64,000 nt of DNA. Origin: JAUMBM01 sp964441755. Its GTDB lineage: Bacteria > Bacteroidota > Bacteroidia > Chitinophagales > Saprospiraceae. The notes beneath the pieces were generated by a model that did not search any database, was not told the DNA's origin, and saw only the letters and a program-made list of their open reading frames with translations. Every line of letters begins with the position of its first letter. The stretch's first letter is position 1. Both the position numbers and the translations under genes were made by a program. The stretch is taken from contig CAYTVG010000002.1 in assembly GCA_964441755.1 (NCBI GenBank), positions 124,001 to 188,000 of the forward strand, written 5' to 3'. Of this stretch, positions 1 through 8,240 are shown one piece after another.

Positions 1-1198
1 TGGCCGACAGCTCCCGCAGTTTGTCGAGGGCTGCTTCAGGGCTCAACTGCAGGTACTGGCGGAGGCTTACATCCATGACTGTCAGCGGGATGAGTTCAAG
101 TTCTGTCACCGTTTCATTTTCCAGATCATACCATGGAAAGGGCACTGCAAGCCCGGCTCTGAAGCCCGGAGCGTCGGCAAAGCCCATGGTATAGTCATGC
201 CGGATGCCCGCGGCCAGCAGCCGTTGATAGGTGAGGGGCATACGAAGCCACAAGAAATGCTGCCGGCTGGCATCAACCGGCTTTTGGCTTATCGCTTCGA
301 GCAGCTTTATTTCCTGTTGCAGACAGCCGGGCGTAAAATTGGAGCGCCAGGACGGATGTATGCCGGTTGCATACCGGTTCGACAGCTTTCGGACGAGTGC
401 CTGCATTTGCGGATGCTCCGGCGGGGCTCCGGGGTCGTTCTGCCCTCTTCTGGCCAGCAGTAAAAAATAGACTGCAGGCAGGCCGTAGGCCTGGTGCCAT
501 TGGTCGAGCAATTCAAAAGTATCATAAGGGTCTTTTTCCTGCCCCAGTGCCACGCGCATGCGCTGCGCGAGCAGCGATTTTTTTCCCGAAAAAATCTCTG
601 CGAGCAGGCGGGCGGTGCCGCGCCAGCCGCGCAGGCTGTAGGCCCTGGGTATATCAATGTCGTAAGTGGGTAAAAACCGGTAGGCAGGGGGCGGGAAAGG
701 TGGCAGCCCGAAGAGGAGGCTGATTTTGGCGCCCAGCGCCTGTGCCCACTGTTGCACAACCGGCTTTTCGAGCCAGCCTGCCTGAAAGAGCAGGGAGGCG
801 GAAGCGGGAAAACGACCGTGAGTATCCGCTTCGAAGGCCAGGTATTCCTCGTAGCGGCTGCTCACATAAAAGGCAGCAGCCAGTAGATCAAAGGGGAAAG
901 TGCATGCCTGATGTTCATTGCCGAACAGGGCCGGCAGATCTTCATCGGCTGTAAAAGGCGCTGGTCGGCAATGAACATCTATCCCGCGGCTCGTCAGCAG
1001 CCCCTCCGGGATAATCCATACATTGTGACAGGCAAACCGGCGGTGACTGTAGTTGAGCCTCGGGCCATGCCAGGCCTCAAAATCGCCGGGATGTGTGGTG
1101 TGCCGCCATGAGAGCCGGAGCAGCCGGTTGAGCAGCAAGTCCAGGCAGTACGCCAGCCGGGGGCCAGGCGATTGTTCGACAAAAAGCATGAGCTCCAT
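1..1198 (-). CDS. DUF7033 / polysaccharide deacetylase-like protein, 3' end outside window
   Basis: The reverse strand is open from an ATG at 1196-1198 to the left edge, about 399 codons, so the C-terminus is missing. The N-terminal third resembles the DUF7033 domain of Bacteroidota polysaccharide deacetylase proteins, with a start like MELMLFVEQSPGPRLAY, the block FPFDLLAAAFYVSSRYEEYL and then HGRFPAS. The second part begins PTYDIDIPRAYSLRGWRG, the position of the metal-binding Asp pair, and later has GIHPSWRSN, the histidine motif typical of this group. The family probably modifies envelope or exopolysaccharide N-acetyl sugars; that role is known for relatives and inferred here. A second in-frame ATG lies at 1187-1189. 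The gene has the same orientation as the one at 1418-2308, but a terminator hairpin separates them. A NodB-type deacetylase also occurs at 47418-48458. Confidence 0.8.
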   Translation of the reverse strand, partial: MELMLFVEQSPGPRLAYCLDLLLNRLLRLSWRHTTHPGDFEAWHGPRLNYSHRRFACHNVWIIPEGLLTSRGIDVHCRPAPFTADEDLPALFGNEHQACTFPFDLLAAAFYVSSRYEEYLAFEADTHGRFPASASLLFQAGWLEKPVVQQWAQALGAKISLLFGLPPFPPPAYRFLPTYDIDIPRAYSLRGWRGTARLLAEIFSGKKSLLAQRMRVALGQEKDPYDTFELLDQWHQAYGLPAVYFLLLARRGQNDPGAPPEHPQMQALVRKLSNRYATGIHPSWRSNFTPGCLQQEIKLLEAISQKPVDASRQHFLWLRMPLTYQRLLAAGIRHDYTMGFADAPGFRAGLAVPFPWYDLENETVTELELIPLTVMDVSLRQYLQLSPEAALDKLRELSA

Positions 1199-1220
1199 GG
1201 CAGTATAATTGGTTTGTTCG

Positions 1221-1266
1221 AAAAAAGCGCCATTTGTGTGTTGTCAACACACACAAATGGCGCTTT
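1221..1266 (-). terminator. Rho-independent terminator
   Basis: Near-perfect inverted repeat: AAAGCGCCATTTGTGTG on one side and CACACAAATGGCGCTTT on the other, with one extra CA dinucleotide in one arm. On the reverse strand it is followed by a run of six T. It lies about 150 bp after the stop of the gene at 1418-2308 and just before the start of the gene at 1-1198, so it should end transcription of the former. Confidence 0.75.
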
Positions 1267-1417
1267 CAGGCAGTCATTGACCGGCGGTTGTTCGGAAACT
1301 GTCGGCAGCGGCAAAAGGGACTTCCTGACTGTCGGCATCTTCCTGCAGGAGCACAGGCGGCAGGACTTAACTAAGAAAAGTAAGCACCTCAATGCGAAAA
1401 TCCCTCATGCACGCTTG

Positions 1418-2308
1418 TTACATGCCCGGTAGCATACTGTACGCTTTGCCAACTACGCGCTCGAGGTCGCTGTAACGAACAGCGATATAACCGTTGTTGC
1501 CCCATTGCTCTCCCCAGGGCATACGGATTTCAAACTGCTGTTGTGTCTCGTTGAAAGCGACGATGGTCACTGTATATCGCTGGCCGGGCTGGGAGTTGTC
1601 AGGATTCCAGACCGATACGCCCCGCTGATTTTTGAAACCCGCATCGGCGCTGATCTCTGCGACGACAGGATGCCCGCGGGTAATCGCCCGCTTGATTTCT
1701 GCAATTTTCTGCCGTCCGTCATGGCTGTCGTTGGCAATCGACAGGTAATTCGTAATCTTATAGCGCTCAGCAGTCTGGTCCGCAGGTGGGAGTGTGGGTG
1801 AGTCAAAGCCCATGACCCGTGTACTGACACTGCCCTCGAAGGCCAGAAAGCGCAGTCCGGCCTCCAAGGTCAGGCGCAGTCCGCTGGCAGAGATGCGTTG
1901 TGTGATAAAGTCAGGGCTGACATCATCGCGAGGATTTTTTTTCAGGTTGATGTAGTACTCCAGACAGGAAGCCAGTGCATAAGAAAGCTCATTGCCATAA
2001 CGCCCAACTGTACGTATAGGCATAAAATGAGGCTTGAGATTCTGCTGGGTTAAGTCGATGCTCAAACTTCCGATGCCGTCAACGGCAAACATGAGCATAT
2101 CGATGAGCTGCTTGTCGCTGATGCCCAGCATGCTTTCGTCAGCCGCTGCAGGCGCAGACATGATACCTTTTGAAATCAGCGAATCAGGCATGGGCGCAGG
2201 AGCGGAGGGCGGAGGCACCCCTTTGTCGATCTGTGCCCGGAGTCCGTTGCTCCATACGGAAAGCAGCAGCACAGTAGCTGCCAATAAGCATTTAATTTTC
2301 ATACGCAT
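1418..2308 (-). CDS. Secreted papain-fold (C1-like) protein lacking the catalytic residues
   Basis: A 296-residue protein with a signal peptide (residues 1-25, ending at LRAQ). The C-terminal 220 residues follow the plan of Bacteroidota C1-family cysteine peptidases: an ASGLRLTLEAG helix, a YKITNYLSI strand, IKRAITRGHPVVAEI, and the closing block PWGEQWGNNGYIAVRYSDLE. The catalytic positions are changed. The usual GxCGxC nucleophile segment reads VGRYGNELSYALAS, the HAxxVVGY histidine segment reads RYTVTIVAF, and the NSWG asparagine segment reads MPWG. Cys, His and Asn are therefore all absent while structural WG and GNNGY residues are kept. I infer a non-catalytic exported protein, perhaps a binding or scaffold protein. 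The fold assignment is good; the role is unknown. Confidence 0.72.
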   Translation of the reverse strand: MRMKIKCLLAATVLLLSVWSNGLRAQIDKGVPPPSAPAPMPDSLISKGIMSAPAAADESMLGISDKQLIDMLMFAVDGIGSLSIDLTQQNLKPHFMPIRTVGRYGNELSYALASCLEYYINLKKNPRDDVSPDFITQRISASGLRLTLEAGLRFLAFEGSVSTRVMGFDSPTLPPADQTAERYKITNYLSIANDSHDGRQKIAEIKRAITRGHPVVAEISADAGFKNQRGVSVWNPDNSQPGQRYTVTIVAFNETQQQFEIRMPWGEQWGNNGYIAVRYSDLERVVGKAYSMLPGM

Positions 2309-2409
2309 TTTGGTGTTTAGAGCGTAGCCGGTATTTTCTTACCGGGCCAAAAAGCTGGTTACTCCTTATGTTCAGTAATACAGTTACCGGCTATGCAGCC
2401 TCAAAAACA

Positions 2410-2469
2410 TGGAAACCACTGAGAAATCAACTTGTTTAGATCTCCGGCAGAAAATTCTGAACACGCTCG
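2410..2469 (+). repeat. Dispersed upstream element, copy 1
   Basis: Shares the core GTTTAGATCTCCGGnAGAAAAT followed by CTGAACACGCTC with copies near 9103, 9198, 14531, 16494, 34441 and 59241. It lies between the genes at 1418-2308 and 2589-4130 and is the only copy not pointing at a recognisable gene start. The gap 2309-2588 otherwise holds only the hairpin at 2525-2554. Confidence 0.5.
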
Positions 2470-2524
2470 TACATAAAGGTTTATAAATAAAACAGCCGTC
2501 GGAATGCCGGCTAAGTTGTGGCAA

Positions 2525-2554
2525 GGGCACTGCTGCCAGCTGTCAGCAGTGCCC
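2525..2554. terminator. Hairpin after the carboxylase gene
   Basis: An 11-bp perfect inverted repeat (GGGCACTGCTG / CAGCAGTGCCC) with an 8-nt loop, 35 bp downstream of the stop of the gene at 2589-4130. It has no clear T-run, so it may be a processing or pausing hairpin rather than a classic terminator. Confidence 0.45.
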
Positions 2555-2588
2555 GGACAAATACGTAATAACCAGTCTGATTATTGCA

Positions 2589-4130
2589 CTAAAGTGGAAT
2601 ATTTCCGTGTTTTTTCTTCGGCAATACCCGCACCTTGTTGGCCAGCATAGCAAATCCCTTGATCAGCTTGCGGCGCGTTTCGCGGGGGTTGATGACCTCA
2701 TCAATGAACCCACGGCTGGCAGCCTGGTAAGGATTGGCAAATTTCTCCTGATACTCTTTCTCTTTTTCCGCAAGGCGGGCTGCCGGATCAGCTGCCGACT
2801 GAATATCATGGCGGAAGATAATTTCCGAAGCGCCCTTAGCGCCCATAACTGCAATCTCGGCCGTAGGCCAGGCAAAGTTGAGGTCGGCACCAATGTGCTT
2901 GGAATTCATCACATCGTAGGCGCCCCCGTAGGCTTTACGGGTGATGAGCGTAATGCGCGGCACGCTGGCTTCACTAAAAGCGTACAATAATTTGGCACCA
3001 TTGACGATGATGCCGTTCCACTCCTGGTCAGTGCCGGGCAAAAAGCCTGGCACGTCTACCAATACCAGCATAGGTATGTTGAAACAGTCGCAAAAGCGAA
3101 CGAAGCGCGCACCTTTGCGAGAGCTGTTGACATCGAGTACTCCGGCCAGACTCATCGGCTGGTTGCCAATGATGCCGACAGAGCGGCCTCCCAGTCGGGC
3201 GAAGCCCACGATGATGTTGTCGGCATAGTGCTCATGAATCTCCATGAAAGAATCTTCATCGACAATACCCCTGACGACATCCCGCATATCATAAGGATGG
3301 TTGGCATTGGAAGGCATGATGGAGGCCAGCTCGTCGCGATACTCCTCACCCGCCTCAAAAGGCAGCATAGGTGCACGTTCCTCACAGTTTTGCGGCAGAT
3401 AGCTCAGCAAGCTGCGCACCTTGTCAAGGCAGTCAATATCATTGGCAGCTGTAAGGTGGGTAACACCCGATTTGCTGGCATGCGTCATGGCACCTCCCAG
3501 CTCCTCGGAACTCACCTCCTCGTTGGTAACCGTTTTGACTACATTGGGGCCTGTCACAAACATATAACTGGTATGCTCTACCATAACCGTAAAGTCCGTC
3601 ATAGCCGGAGAATATACCGCTCCTCCCGCACAGGGACCCATGATGGCCGAAATCTGCGGAACAACGCCCGAAGCCATGACATTGCGGTAAAAAATATCGG
3701 CATACCCTCCCAGCGAGCTGACACCTTCCTGAATGCGCGCCCCGCCCGAGTCGTTGAGGCCAATCACAGGCGCGCCATTTTCCATGGCCAGGTCCATGAT
3801 TTTACAGATCTTCTCTGCATGGGTTTCCGACAGCGAGCCACCAAAAACAGTGAAGTCCTGTGCATAAACATAGACCAGCCGACCGCCGATAGTACCATAG
3901 CCCGTGACTACCCCGTCGCCCAAAAACAGCTGATCCTGCATGCCAAAATCCGAGGAACGATGGGTCACCAGTATGCCAATCTCTTCAAACGAACCTTTGT
4001 CGAGCAAAAAGTGTATACGTTCACGGGCTGTGAGCTTACCTTTCTTGTGCTGGCTGTCAATGCGATCCTGACCGCCGCCCAGCTTGGCTTCGGTAATCTT
4101 ATGCTCCAGTTGTTTAATCTTTTCTTGCAT
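2589..4130 (-). CDS. Acyl-CoA carboxylase carboxyltransferase (beta) subunit, propionyl-CoA type
   Basis: A 513-residue cytoplasmic carboxyltransferase that moves the carboxyl group from biotin to an acyl-CoA, most likely propionyl-CoA, giving methylmalonyl-CoA. It starts with the family's N-terminal helix (MQEKIKQLEHKI) and KGKLTARERIHFLLDKGSF. It has the oxyanion-hole glycines in GGARIQEGVSSLGGYADIF and GPCAGGAVYSPAMTDF, and the C-terminal half DVPGFLPGTDQEWNGIIVNG followed by RKAYGGAYDVM. The start at 4130 gives the usual length of about 510; an in-frame ATG at 4205 would add 25 residues with no counterpart. The biotin carboxylase and biotin carrier subunits are not in the window. Relatives include methylmalonyl-CoA decarboxylase alpha and methylcrotonyl-CoA carboxylase, so the exact substrate is inferred. 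Confidence 0.93.
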   Translation of the reverse strand: MQEKIKQLEHKITEAKLGGGQDRIDSQHKKGKLTARERIHFLLDKGSFEEIGILVTHRSSDFGMQDQLFLGDGVVTGYGTIGGRLVYVYAQDFTVFGGSLSETHAEKICKIMDLAMENGAPVIGLNDSGGARIQEGVSSLGGYADIFYRNVMASGVVPQISAIMGPCAGGAVYSPAMTDFTVMVEHTSYMFVTGPNVVKTVTNEEVSSEELGGAMTHASKSGVTHLTAANDIDCLDKVRSLLSYLPQNCEERAPMLPFEAGEEYRDELASIMPSNANHPYDMRDVVRGIVDEDSFMEIHEHYADNIIVGFARLGGRSVGIIGNQPMSLAGVLDVNSSRKGARFVRFCDCFNIPMLVLVDVPGFLPGTDQEWNGIIVNGAKLLYAFSEASVPRITLITRKAYGGAYDVMNSKHIGADLNFAWPTAEIAVMGAKGASEIIFRHDIQSAADPAARLAEKEKEYQEKFANPYQAASRGFIDEVINPRETRRKLIKGFAMLANKVRVLPKKKHGNIPL

Positions 4131-4299
4131 GTCGGCTTCAACTTTTTTTCGGCCCGAAAATACAGCTATTTGGGCATAGAAAATACCGATGTTAACAAAA
4201 GTCATGTATTTTGCCTGTGGTAACCGAAATGAATCGTTGTTGACTTTGCACAGCCATCGCCTGGCCCTGGTTGTGCGATAAAATACTGATAAACCATAT

Positions 4300-5493
4300 A
4301 TGCGAACAACCCGCTTATTCAGTTGCTGGGTCGCCTGCCTGGCGGCAGTCAGTTTATCGGCACAGGCGGTGACGGGTCTGTGGCGGGGTGAAATTCCGGC
4401 AGCAGCCGGCAGCCCGGCTTTCAGCTACCAGCTGCAGCTCAACCAGCAGGGGGGGGCTTTTACCGGTGAGGGCATCTCCCAGTCGGCCGACGGGCAGCAG
4501 ACAGCGCGTTTTGAGGTGACCGGCTACCGCGACGGAGACACGCTGCGCCTGCAGGAAATACGGCAGTTGGCGCCGGTATCGCCCGCCTGGTGCCTCAAAT
4601 ACTTTCGGCTGACTTTTTCATCAGCGGACGGCTATGAGGAGCTGCAGGGCAGCTGGACAGCCCGCGGCTGCCAGCCGGGCGTTATCAGCCTTTCACGGCC
4701 GGGCGCCAGCCGCCGGCAGCAGCTGCCTTTTACCAATACGGGCCGGTGGACGGGCCACCTCTCCCAGGCCGACAGGCCTTATGGCTTTTTTTACGAACTG
4801 ACGCTCGATAGCCTGGGCGGCGGCAGCTCGGCCATTGTAAGTGAAGGAGCCGGCGGGGAGGCGCGCTTCGCCGTCAGTTGGCGCAGCAGTGGCGACACGC
4901 TCATAGTGCAGGAGCAAAAGGTGCTGTCGCGCTCCGACCCGGGCTGGCGCTGGTGCCTCAAAAACCTGCGGCTGCTGCGGTCCCCGCAGGGCGACCGCTA
5001 CCAGCTCGAAGGATCCTGGCAGGGGCTTATCGAAGGCACGAGCCTGCCGGCAGGCGCCTGTGCCCCCGGCACGGTTTTTTTGGAAAAACCTGTGCTTACG
5101 GAGGCCATCAAAACAGAAATAGCCCCCCTCGTCAGTAGTTATGGCCAGCTGCAGGGGCGCAGTATCCGCGTTGATCGACTCCTCAGCGTGACACGCAACG
5201 ATATACGACTGGCTGTGTGGGACAATGGCATCGTCGACGGGGATATCATCAGCCTCTTCCTCAACGGGGAGCGCATTTTGCACAACCACCGCGTCAATAA
5301 GGCGCACTACTCGATACCTGTGAAGGTACTGCCGGGCGAAAATCTGCTCATCCTGCATGCCGAAAATCTGGGGGACCTGCCGCCCAATACCATCGCCGTC
5401 AGCATCGATGATGGCAGCAGCGAGCAACTGATCATCATGAATTCCAAGCTCGAAGAGAGCGGAGCGATCTTAATACAGGCTTTCAGGCGCTAG
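4300..5493 (+). CDS. Secreted protein with two internal repeats and a C-terminal beta domain
   Basis: A 397-residue protein with signal peptide MRTTRLFSCWVACLAAVSLS. Residues about 25-135 and 145-265 are two copies of a beta-rich unit. Each begins TGLWRGEI or TGRWTGHL, has FSYQLQL or FFYELTL, then the pair GDTLRLQE / GDTLIVQE, a WCLK motif (AWCLKYFRLT / RWCLKNLRLL), and ends GSW with a single Cys. The paired cysteines suggest one disulfide per repeat. The last 115 residues form a different module with RLAVWDNGIVDGDIISLFLNG and LILHAENLGDLPPNTI, a beta domain I recognise from other Bacteroidota exported proteins. No catalytic motif is visible and function is unknown. It is divergent from the carboxylase gene at 2589-4130. 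Confidence 0.75.
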   Translation: MRTTRLFSCWVACLAAVSLSAQAVTGLWRGEIPAAAGSPAFSYQLQLNQQGGAFTGEGISQSADGQQTARFEVTGYRDGDTLRLQEIRQLAPVSPAWCLKYFRLTFSSADGYEELQGSWTARGCQPGVISLSRPGASRRQQLPFTNTGRWTGHLSQADRPYGFFYELTLDSLGGGSSAIVSEGAGGEARFAVSWRSSGDTLIVQEQKVLSRSDPGWRWCLKNLRLLRSPQGDRYQLEGSWQGLIEGTSLPAGACAPGTVFLEKPVLTEAIKTEIAPLVSSYGQLQGRSIRVDRLLSVTRNDIRLAVWDNGIVDGDIISLFLNGERILHNHRVNKAHYSIPVKVLPGENLLILHAENLGDLPPNTIAVSIDDGSSEQLIIMNSKLEESGAILIQAFRR

Positions 5494-5607
5494 CGGCAGG
5501 CGGATTTTTTTCTGCCGCCGGCAGGAAAGTTATAAATTGCAGGCTGTTTGGGGCAGCCCGGCTGCAGCCGGGGCTGCTTGTTTTTCAGCCTTTTTATTGC
5601 CAAAAAT

Positions 5608-6795
5608 ATGGAACAGGTTTTTCCGCTGCGCGGCTGCGTGCAGCACTATGACTGGGGCGGCTATACATTTATCAGGGAGCTGACAGGCCAGGCAGATGTC
5701 GACGGCCTCCCCTGGGCGGAGTGGTGGATGGGGGATCACCCCAAAGGACCGGCCACCATCTGGTGGGAAGGCCGCTGGCAGCCGCTCAATGAGGTGCTGG
5801 CGGCGCATGCCGTCCGGCTGCTGGGCCGGCGGGTAGCCGACCGGTTTGAGGGGCGGCTTCCTTTCTTGCTCAAAGTGCTGGACGTACGCAGTATGCTCTC
5901 CATTCAGGTGCACCCCAACAAGCGACAGGCTGAAGAGGGCTTCGACAGGGAGGAGCAGGCCGGCCTGCCGGCCGGGGCGCCCAATCGCAACTACCGCGAC
6001 CGCAACCACAAGCCGGAGTCCATGGTCGCCCTCACGCCTTTCTGGCTGCTGCACGGTTTTCGGTCCGAGGAAGAAGTGGCTGCCAGCCTCGACCAAATCC
6101 CGGGCTGGGAGTCGCTCAGACCCGTGCTGGCGGAAACCGGCTCGCCGGGCTTGTATGCCTATATCATGCGCGCTCCGCAGGCGCGCATCAACGAACTGTT
6201 GGCGCCACTGCACGATTTCCTGCAGTCAGCATCTTCTTTTTCCGAAAGCTCGCCGCACTATTGGGCAAAGCTGGCCTTCGATACCTACACCCGCGAGGGA
6301 CAGTTTGACCGGGGAATCTTCTCCGTCTACTGGTTCAACCTGGTATTTCTGCAGCCCGGGCAGGGAATCTTTCAGGATGCCGGCATCCCGCATGCTTATT
6401 TGCGCGGTGCCAATATGGAACTGATGGCCAACAGCGACAATGTACTGCGGGGTGGACTGACACCCAAGCATATCGATACCGAAGAGCTGCTCGACAAAGT
6501 GCTGGTAAAAACAGTGGTGCCAGCGCTGATCGAACCGATAGCAGAGGCTGATGGCCGCCGGCATTACCCGGCACCCGTAGATGATTATCGCTTCGACAGG
6601 CTGTGTCTGGCAGCCGATGAGGCGAGCTCGCTGCACATGAGCGGACCTGCTGTGGGATTTGTGTACAGCGGTAGTGCCAGGGTCAACGGGCTGTTGTATC
6701 CCCCGGGGAGCTCTTTTCTGGCTGCCGCCGGCAGCGTGCTGCGTATACAGTCGGCACAAACGGGCGCACTGGACTTATACCTCGCATCCTGCTGA
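5608..6795 (+). CDS. manA: Mannose-6-phosphate isomerase, class I
   Basis: A 395-residue zinc enzyme interconverting mannose-6-phosphate and fructose-6-phosphate, feeding GDP-mannose and polysaccharide synthesis. Type I landmarks are present: VQHYDWGG near the start, QVHPNK (zinc Gln and His), RNHKPES (zinc Glu), and GIFQDAGIPHAYLRG with ELMANSDNVLRGGLTPKHID, which carry the third zinc ligand and active-site residues. The start at 5608 places MEQVFPLRGCVQHYDWGG at the N-terminus as in relatives; an ATG at 5548 would add 20 unrelated residues. It probably has its own promoter and is not obviously co-transcribed with metK, which begins 113 bp downstream after a promoter-like box. Confidence 0.93.
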   Translation: MEQVFPLRGCVQHYDWGGYTFIRELTGQADVDGLPWAEWWMGDHPKGPATIWWEGRWQPLNEVLAAHAVRLLGRRVADRFEGRLPFLLKVLDVRSMLSIQVHPNKRQAEEGFDREEQAGLPAGAPNRNYRDRNHKPESMVALTPFWLLHGFRSEEEVAASLDQIPGWESLRPVLAETGSPGLYAYIMRAPQARINELLAPLHDFLQSASSFSESSPHYWAKLAFDTYTREGQFDRGIFSVYWFNLVFLQPGQGIFQDAGIPHAYLRGANMELMANSDNVLRGGLTPKHIDTEELLDKVLVKTVVPALIEPIAEADGRRHYPAPVDDYRFDRLCLAADEASSLHMSGPAVGFVYSGSARVNGLLYPPGSSFLAAAGSVLRIQSAQTGALDLYLASC

Positions 6796-6851
6796 AGCAA
6801 TTCTTTGATGCAATTCAGTCAGACTAGACCGCTGTCATTGAATTAAATTTG

Positions 6852-6859
6852 TATTTTTG
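6852..6859 (+). promoter_or_regulatory. -7 box for metK
   Basis: TATTTTTG matches the Bacteroidota TAnnTTTG -7 consensus and lies 49 bp upstream of the metK ATG. A TTG lies about 11 bp further upstream, closer than the usual -33 spacing, so only the -7 element is claimed. Confidence 0.45.
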
Positions 6860-6908
6860 TGCGCTTTAACTTCCCAAAGGGGGAAATCAAATTGAAAAAC
6901 AGTCTGTC

Positions 6909-8159
6909 ATGTCATATCTCTTTACCTCTGAATCCGTCTCGGAAGGACATCCGGATAAAGTTGCAGATCAAATCTCGGATGCACTGATCGATTACTTTCT
7001 CGCCTTCGATCCTACAGCCAAAGTGGCCTGTGAGACTTTGGTCACCACCGGACAGGTAGTACTCGCCGGTGAAGTTAAGTCGGCCGTATACCTGGATGTA
7101 CAACAAATTGCCAGAGAGGTGATTGCCCGTATCGGCTACACCAAGTCGGAATATATGTTCGAAGCCCATTCCTGCGGCATCCTGTCGGCTATCCACGAAC
7201 AGTCGCCAGACATCAACCAAGGGGTGGAGCGCGCAAATCCCGAAGACCAGGGGGCTGGTGATCAGGGCATGATGTTTGGCTATGCCACCAACGAGACAGA
7301 CAATTACATGCCGCTGCCGCTCTACCTGGCGCACAAAATCCTGATCGAGCTGGCCAACATCCGCCGCGAAGGGAAAGTGATGACCTACCTGCGGCCCGAC
7401 AGTAAGAGCCAGGTGACCATCGAGTACAGCGATGACCATAAGCCGCAGCGCATCGACTCCATCGTGGTGTCTACCCAGCACGATCCTTTTGCTGAAGATG
7501 AAGCTATGCTGGCGCAGATCCGTCAGGACGTAATCAGCATCGTAATACCAAGGGTACAGGCACAGCTCAGCCCTGCACTGCGGTCGCTTTTTGACGATTC
7601 GCTGGTATACCACATCAATCCCACGGGTAAGTTTGTGATCGGCGGTCCCCATGGTGATACGGGTCTCACGGGTCGCAAAATCATCGTAGATACCTATGGC
7701 GGCCGCGGTGCCCACGGCGGGGGTGCTTTCTCAGGTAAAGATCCTTCGAAGGTCGACCGCTCAGCGGCCTACGCTACGCGGCATATTGCCAAAAATCTGG
7801 TTGCAGCGGGTCTCTGCGATGAGGTGCTGGTTCAGGTTTCCTATGCAATCGGTGTGGCAGCGCCTACCAATATCTATATCAATACCTACGGTACTGCCAA
7901 AGTACAAATGTCCGATGGGGAAATCGCCCGCAGGGTTATGCAAATCTTTGATATGCGTCCTTATGCGATCGAGCAGCGACTCAAGCTGCGCAATCCTATC
8001 TATAGTGAAACAGCAGCCTATGGTCACATGGGGCGTGAGCCGCAAATGAAGACCATCGCTTTCCGCAATGCGGGTATGGAGAAGGAGATAACAGTAGAGT
8101 TGTTTACCTGGGAAAAGCTCGACTATGTCGAGCAGGTGAAGGCAGCTTTTGGTTTGTAA
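6909..8159 (+). CDS. metK: S-adenosylmethionine synthase
   Basis: A 416-residue cytoplasmic enzyme making S-adenosylmethionine from methionine and ATP. Signatures in order are SESVSEGHPDKVADQISD, the ATP-binding GAGDQGMMFGYA, HGDTGLTGRKIIVDTYGG, and the P-loop-like GGGAFSGKDPSKVDRSAAY. The C-terminus ends EQVKAAFGL. The three-domain arrangement and length are those of bacterial MetK. The protein starts at the only sensible ATG, 49 bp after a TAnnTTTG box, and the gene is followed by a strong intrinsic terminator, so it is probably monocistronic. Nothing looks atypical, and codon use resembles the highly conserved neighbours. Confidence 0.98.
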   Translation: MSYLFTSESVSEGHPDKVADQISDALIDYFLAFDPTAKVACETLVTTGQVVLAGEVKSAVYLDVQQIAREVIARIGYTKSEYMFEAHSCGILSAIHEQSPDINQGVERANPEDQGAGDQGMMFGYATNETDNYMPLPLYLAHKILIELANIRREGKVMTYLRPDSKSQVTIEYSDDHKPQRIDSIVVSTQHDPFAEDEAMLAQIRQDVISIVIPRVQAQLSPALRSLFDDSLVYHINPTGKFVIGGPHGDTGLTGRKIIVDTYGGRGAHGGGAFSGKDPSKVDRSAAYATRHIAKNLVAAGLCDEVLVQVSYAIGVAAPTNIYINTYGTAKVQMSDGEIARRVMQIFDMRPYAIEQRLKLRNPIYSETAAYGHMGREPQMKTIAFRNAGMEKEITVELFTWEKLDYVEQVKAAFGL

Positions 8160-8179
8160 AAAAGCTTTGCAAGGCTTTT

Positions 8180-8223
8180 AGCCCTTGCGTGCGGGCACAA
8201 CCCGCGCGCAAGGGCTTTTTTTT
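8180..8223 (+). terminator. metK terminator
   Basis: Stem AGCCCTTGCG-T-GCGGG / CCCGC-G-CGCAAGGGCT with a 5-nt loop followed by eight T, 20 bp after the metK stop. One mismatch in a 16-bp stem. It sits between convergent genes. Confidence 0.88.
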
Positions 8224-8240
8224 GGCAAAAAACCACCGCC

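Noticed and set aside
2504..2660. A short open frame about 35 bp downstream of dispersed element copy 1, which would give that copy a gene to point at
   Set aside because: It is about 50 codons, runs through a hairpin and into the antisense of the carboxylase 3' end, and has no protein-like composition.
3228..4223. A 331-codon open frame antisense to the acyl-CoA carboxylase gene, and similar long antisense frames opposite metK, ggt and ilvD
   Set aside because: The opposite strand encodes highly conserved enzymes in full. The antisense translations are rich in His, Arg and Cys with no domain, signal or start context, which is the usual shadow of GC-rich coding DNA.
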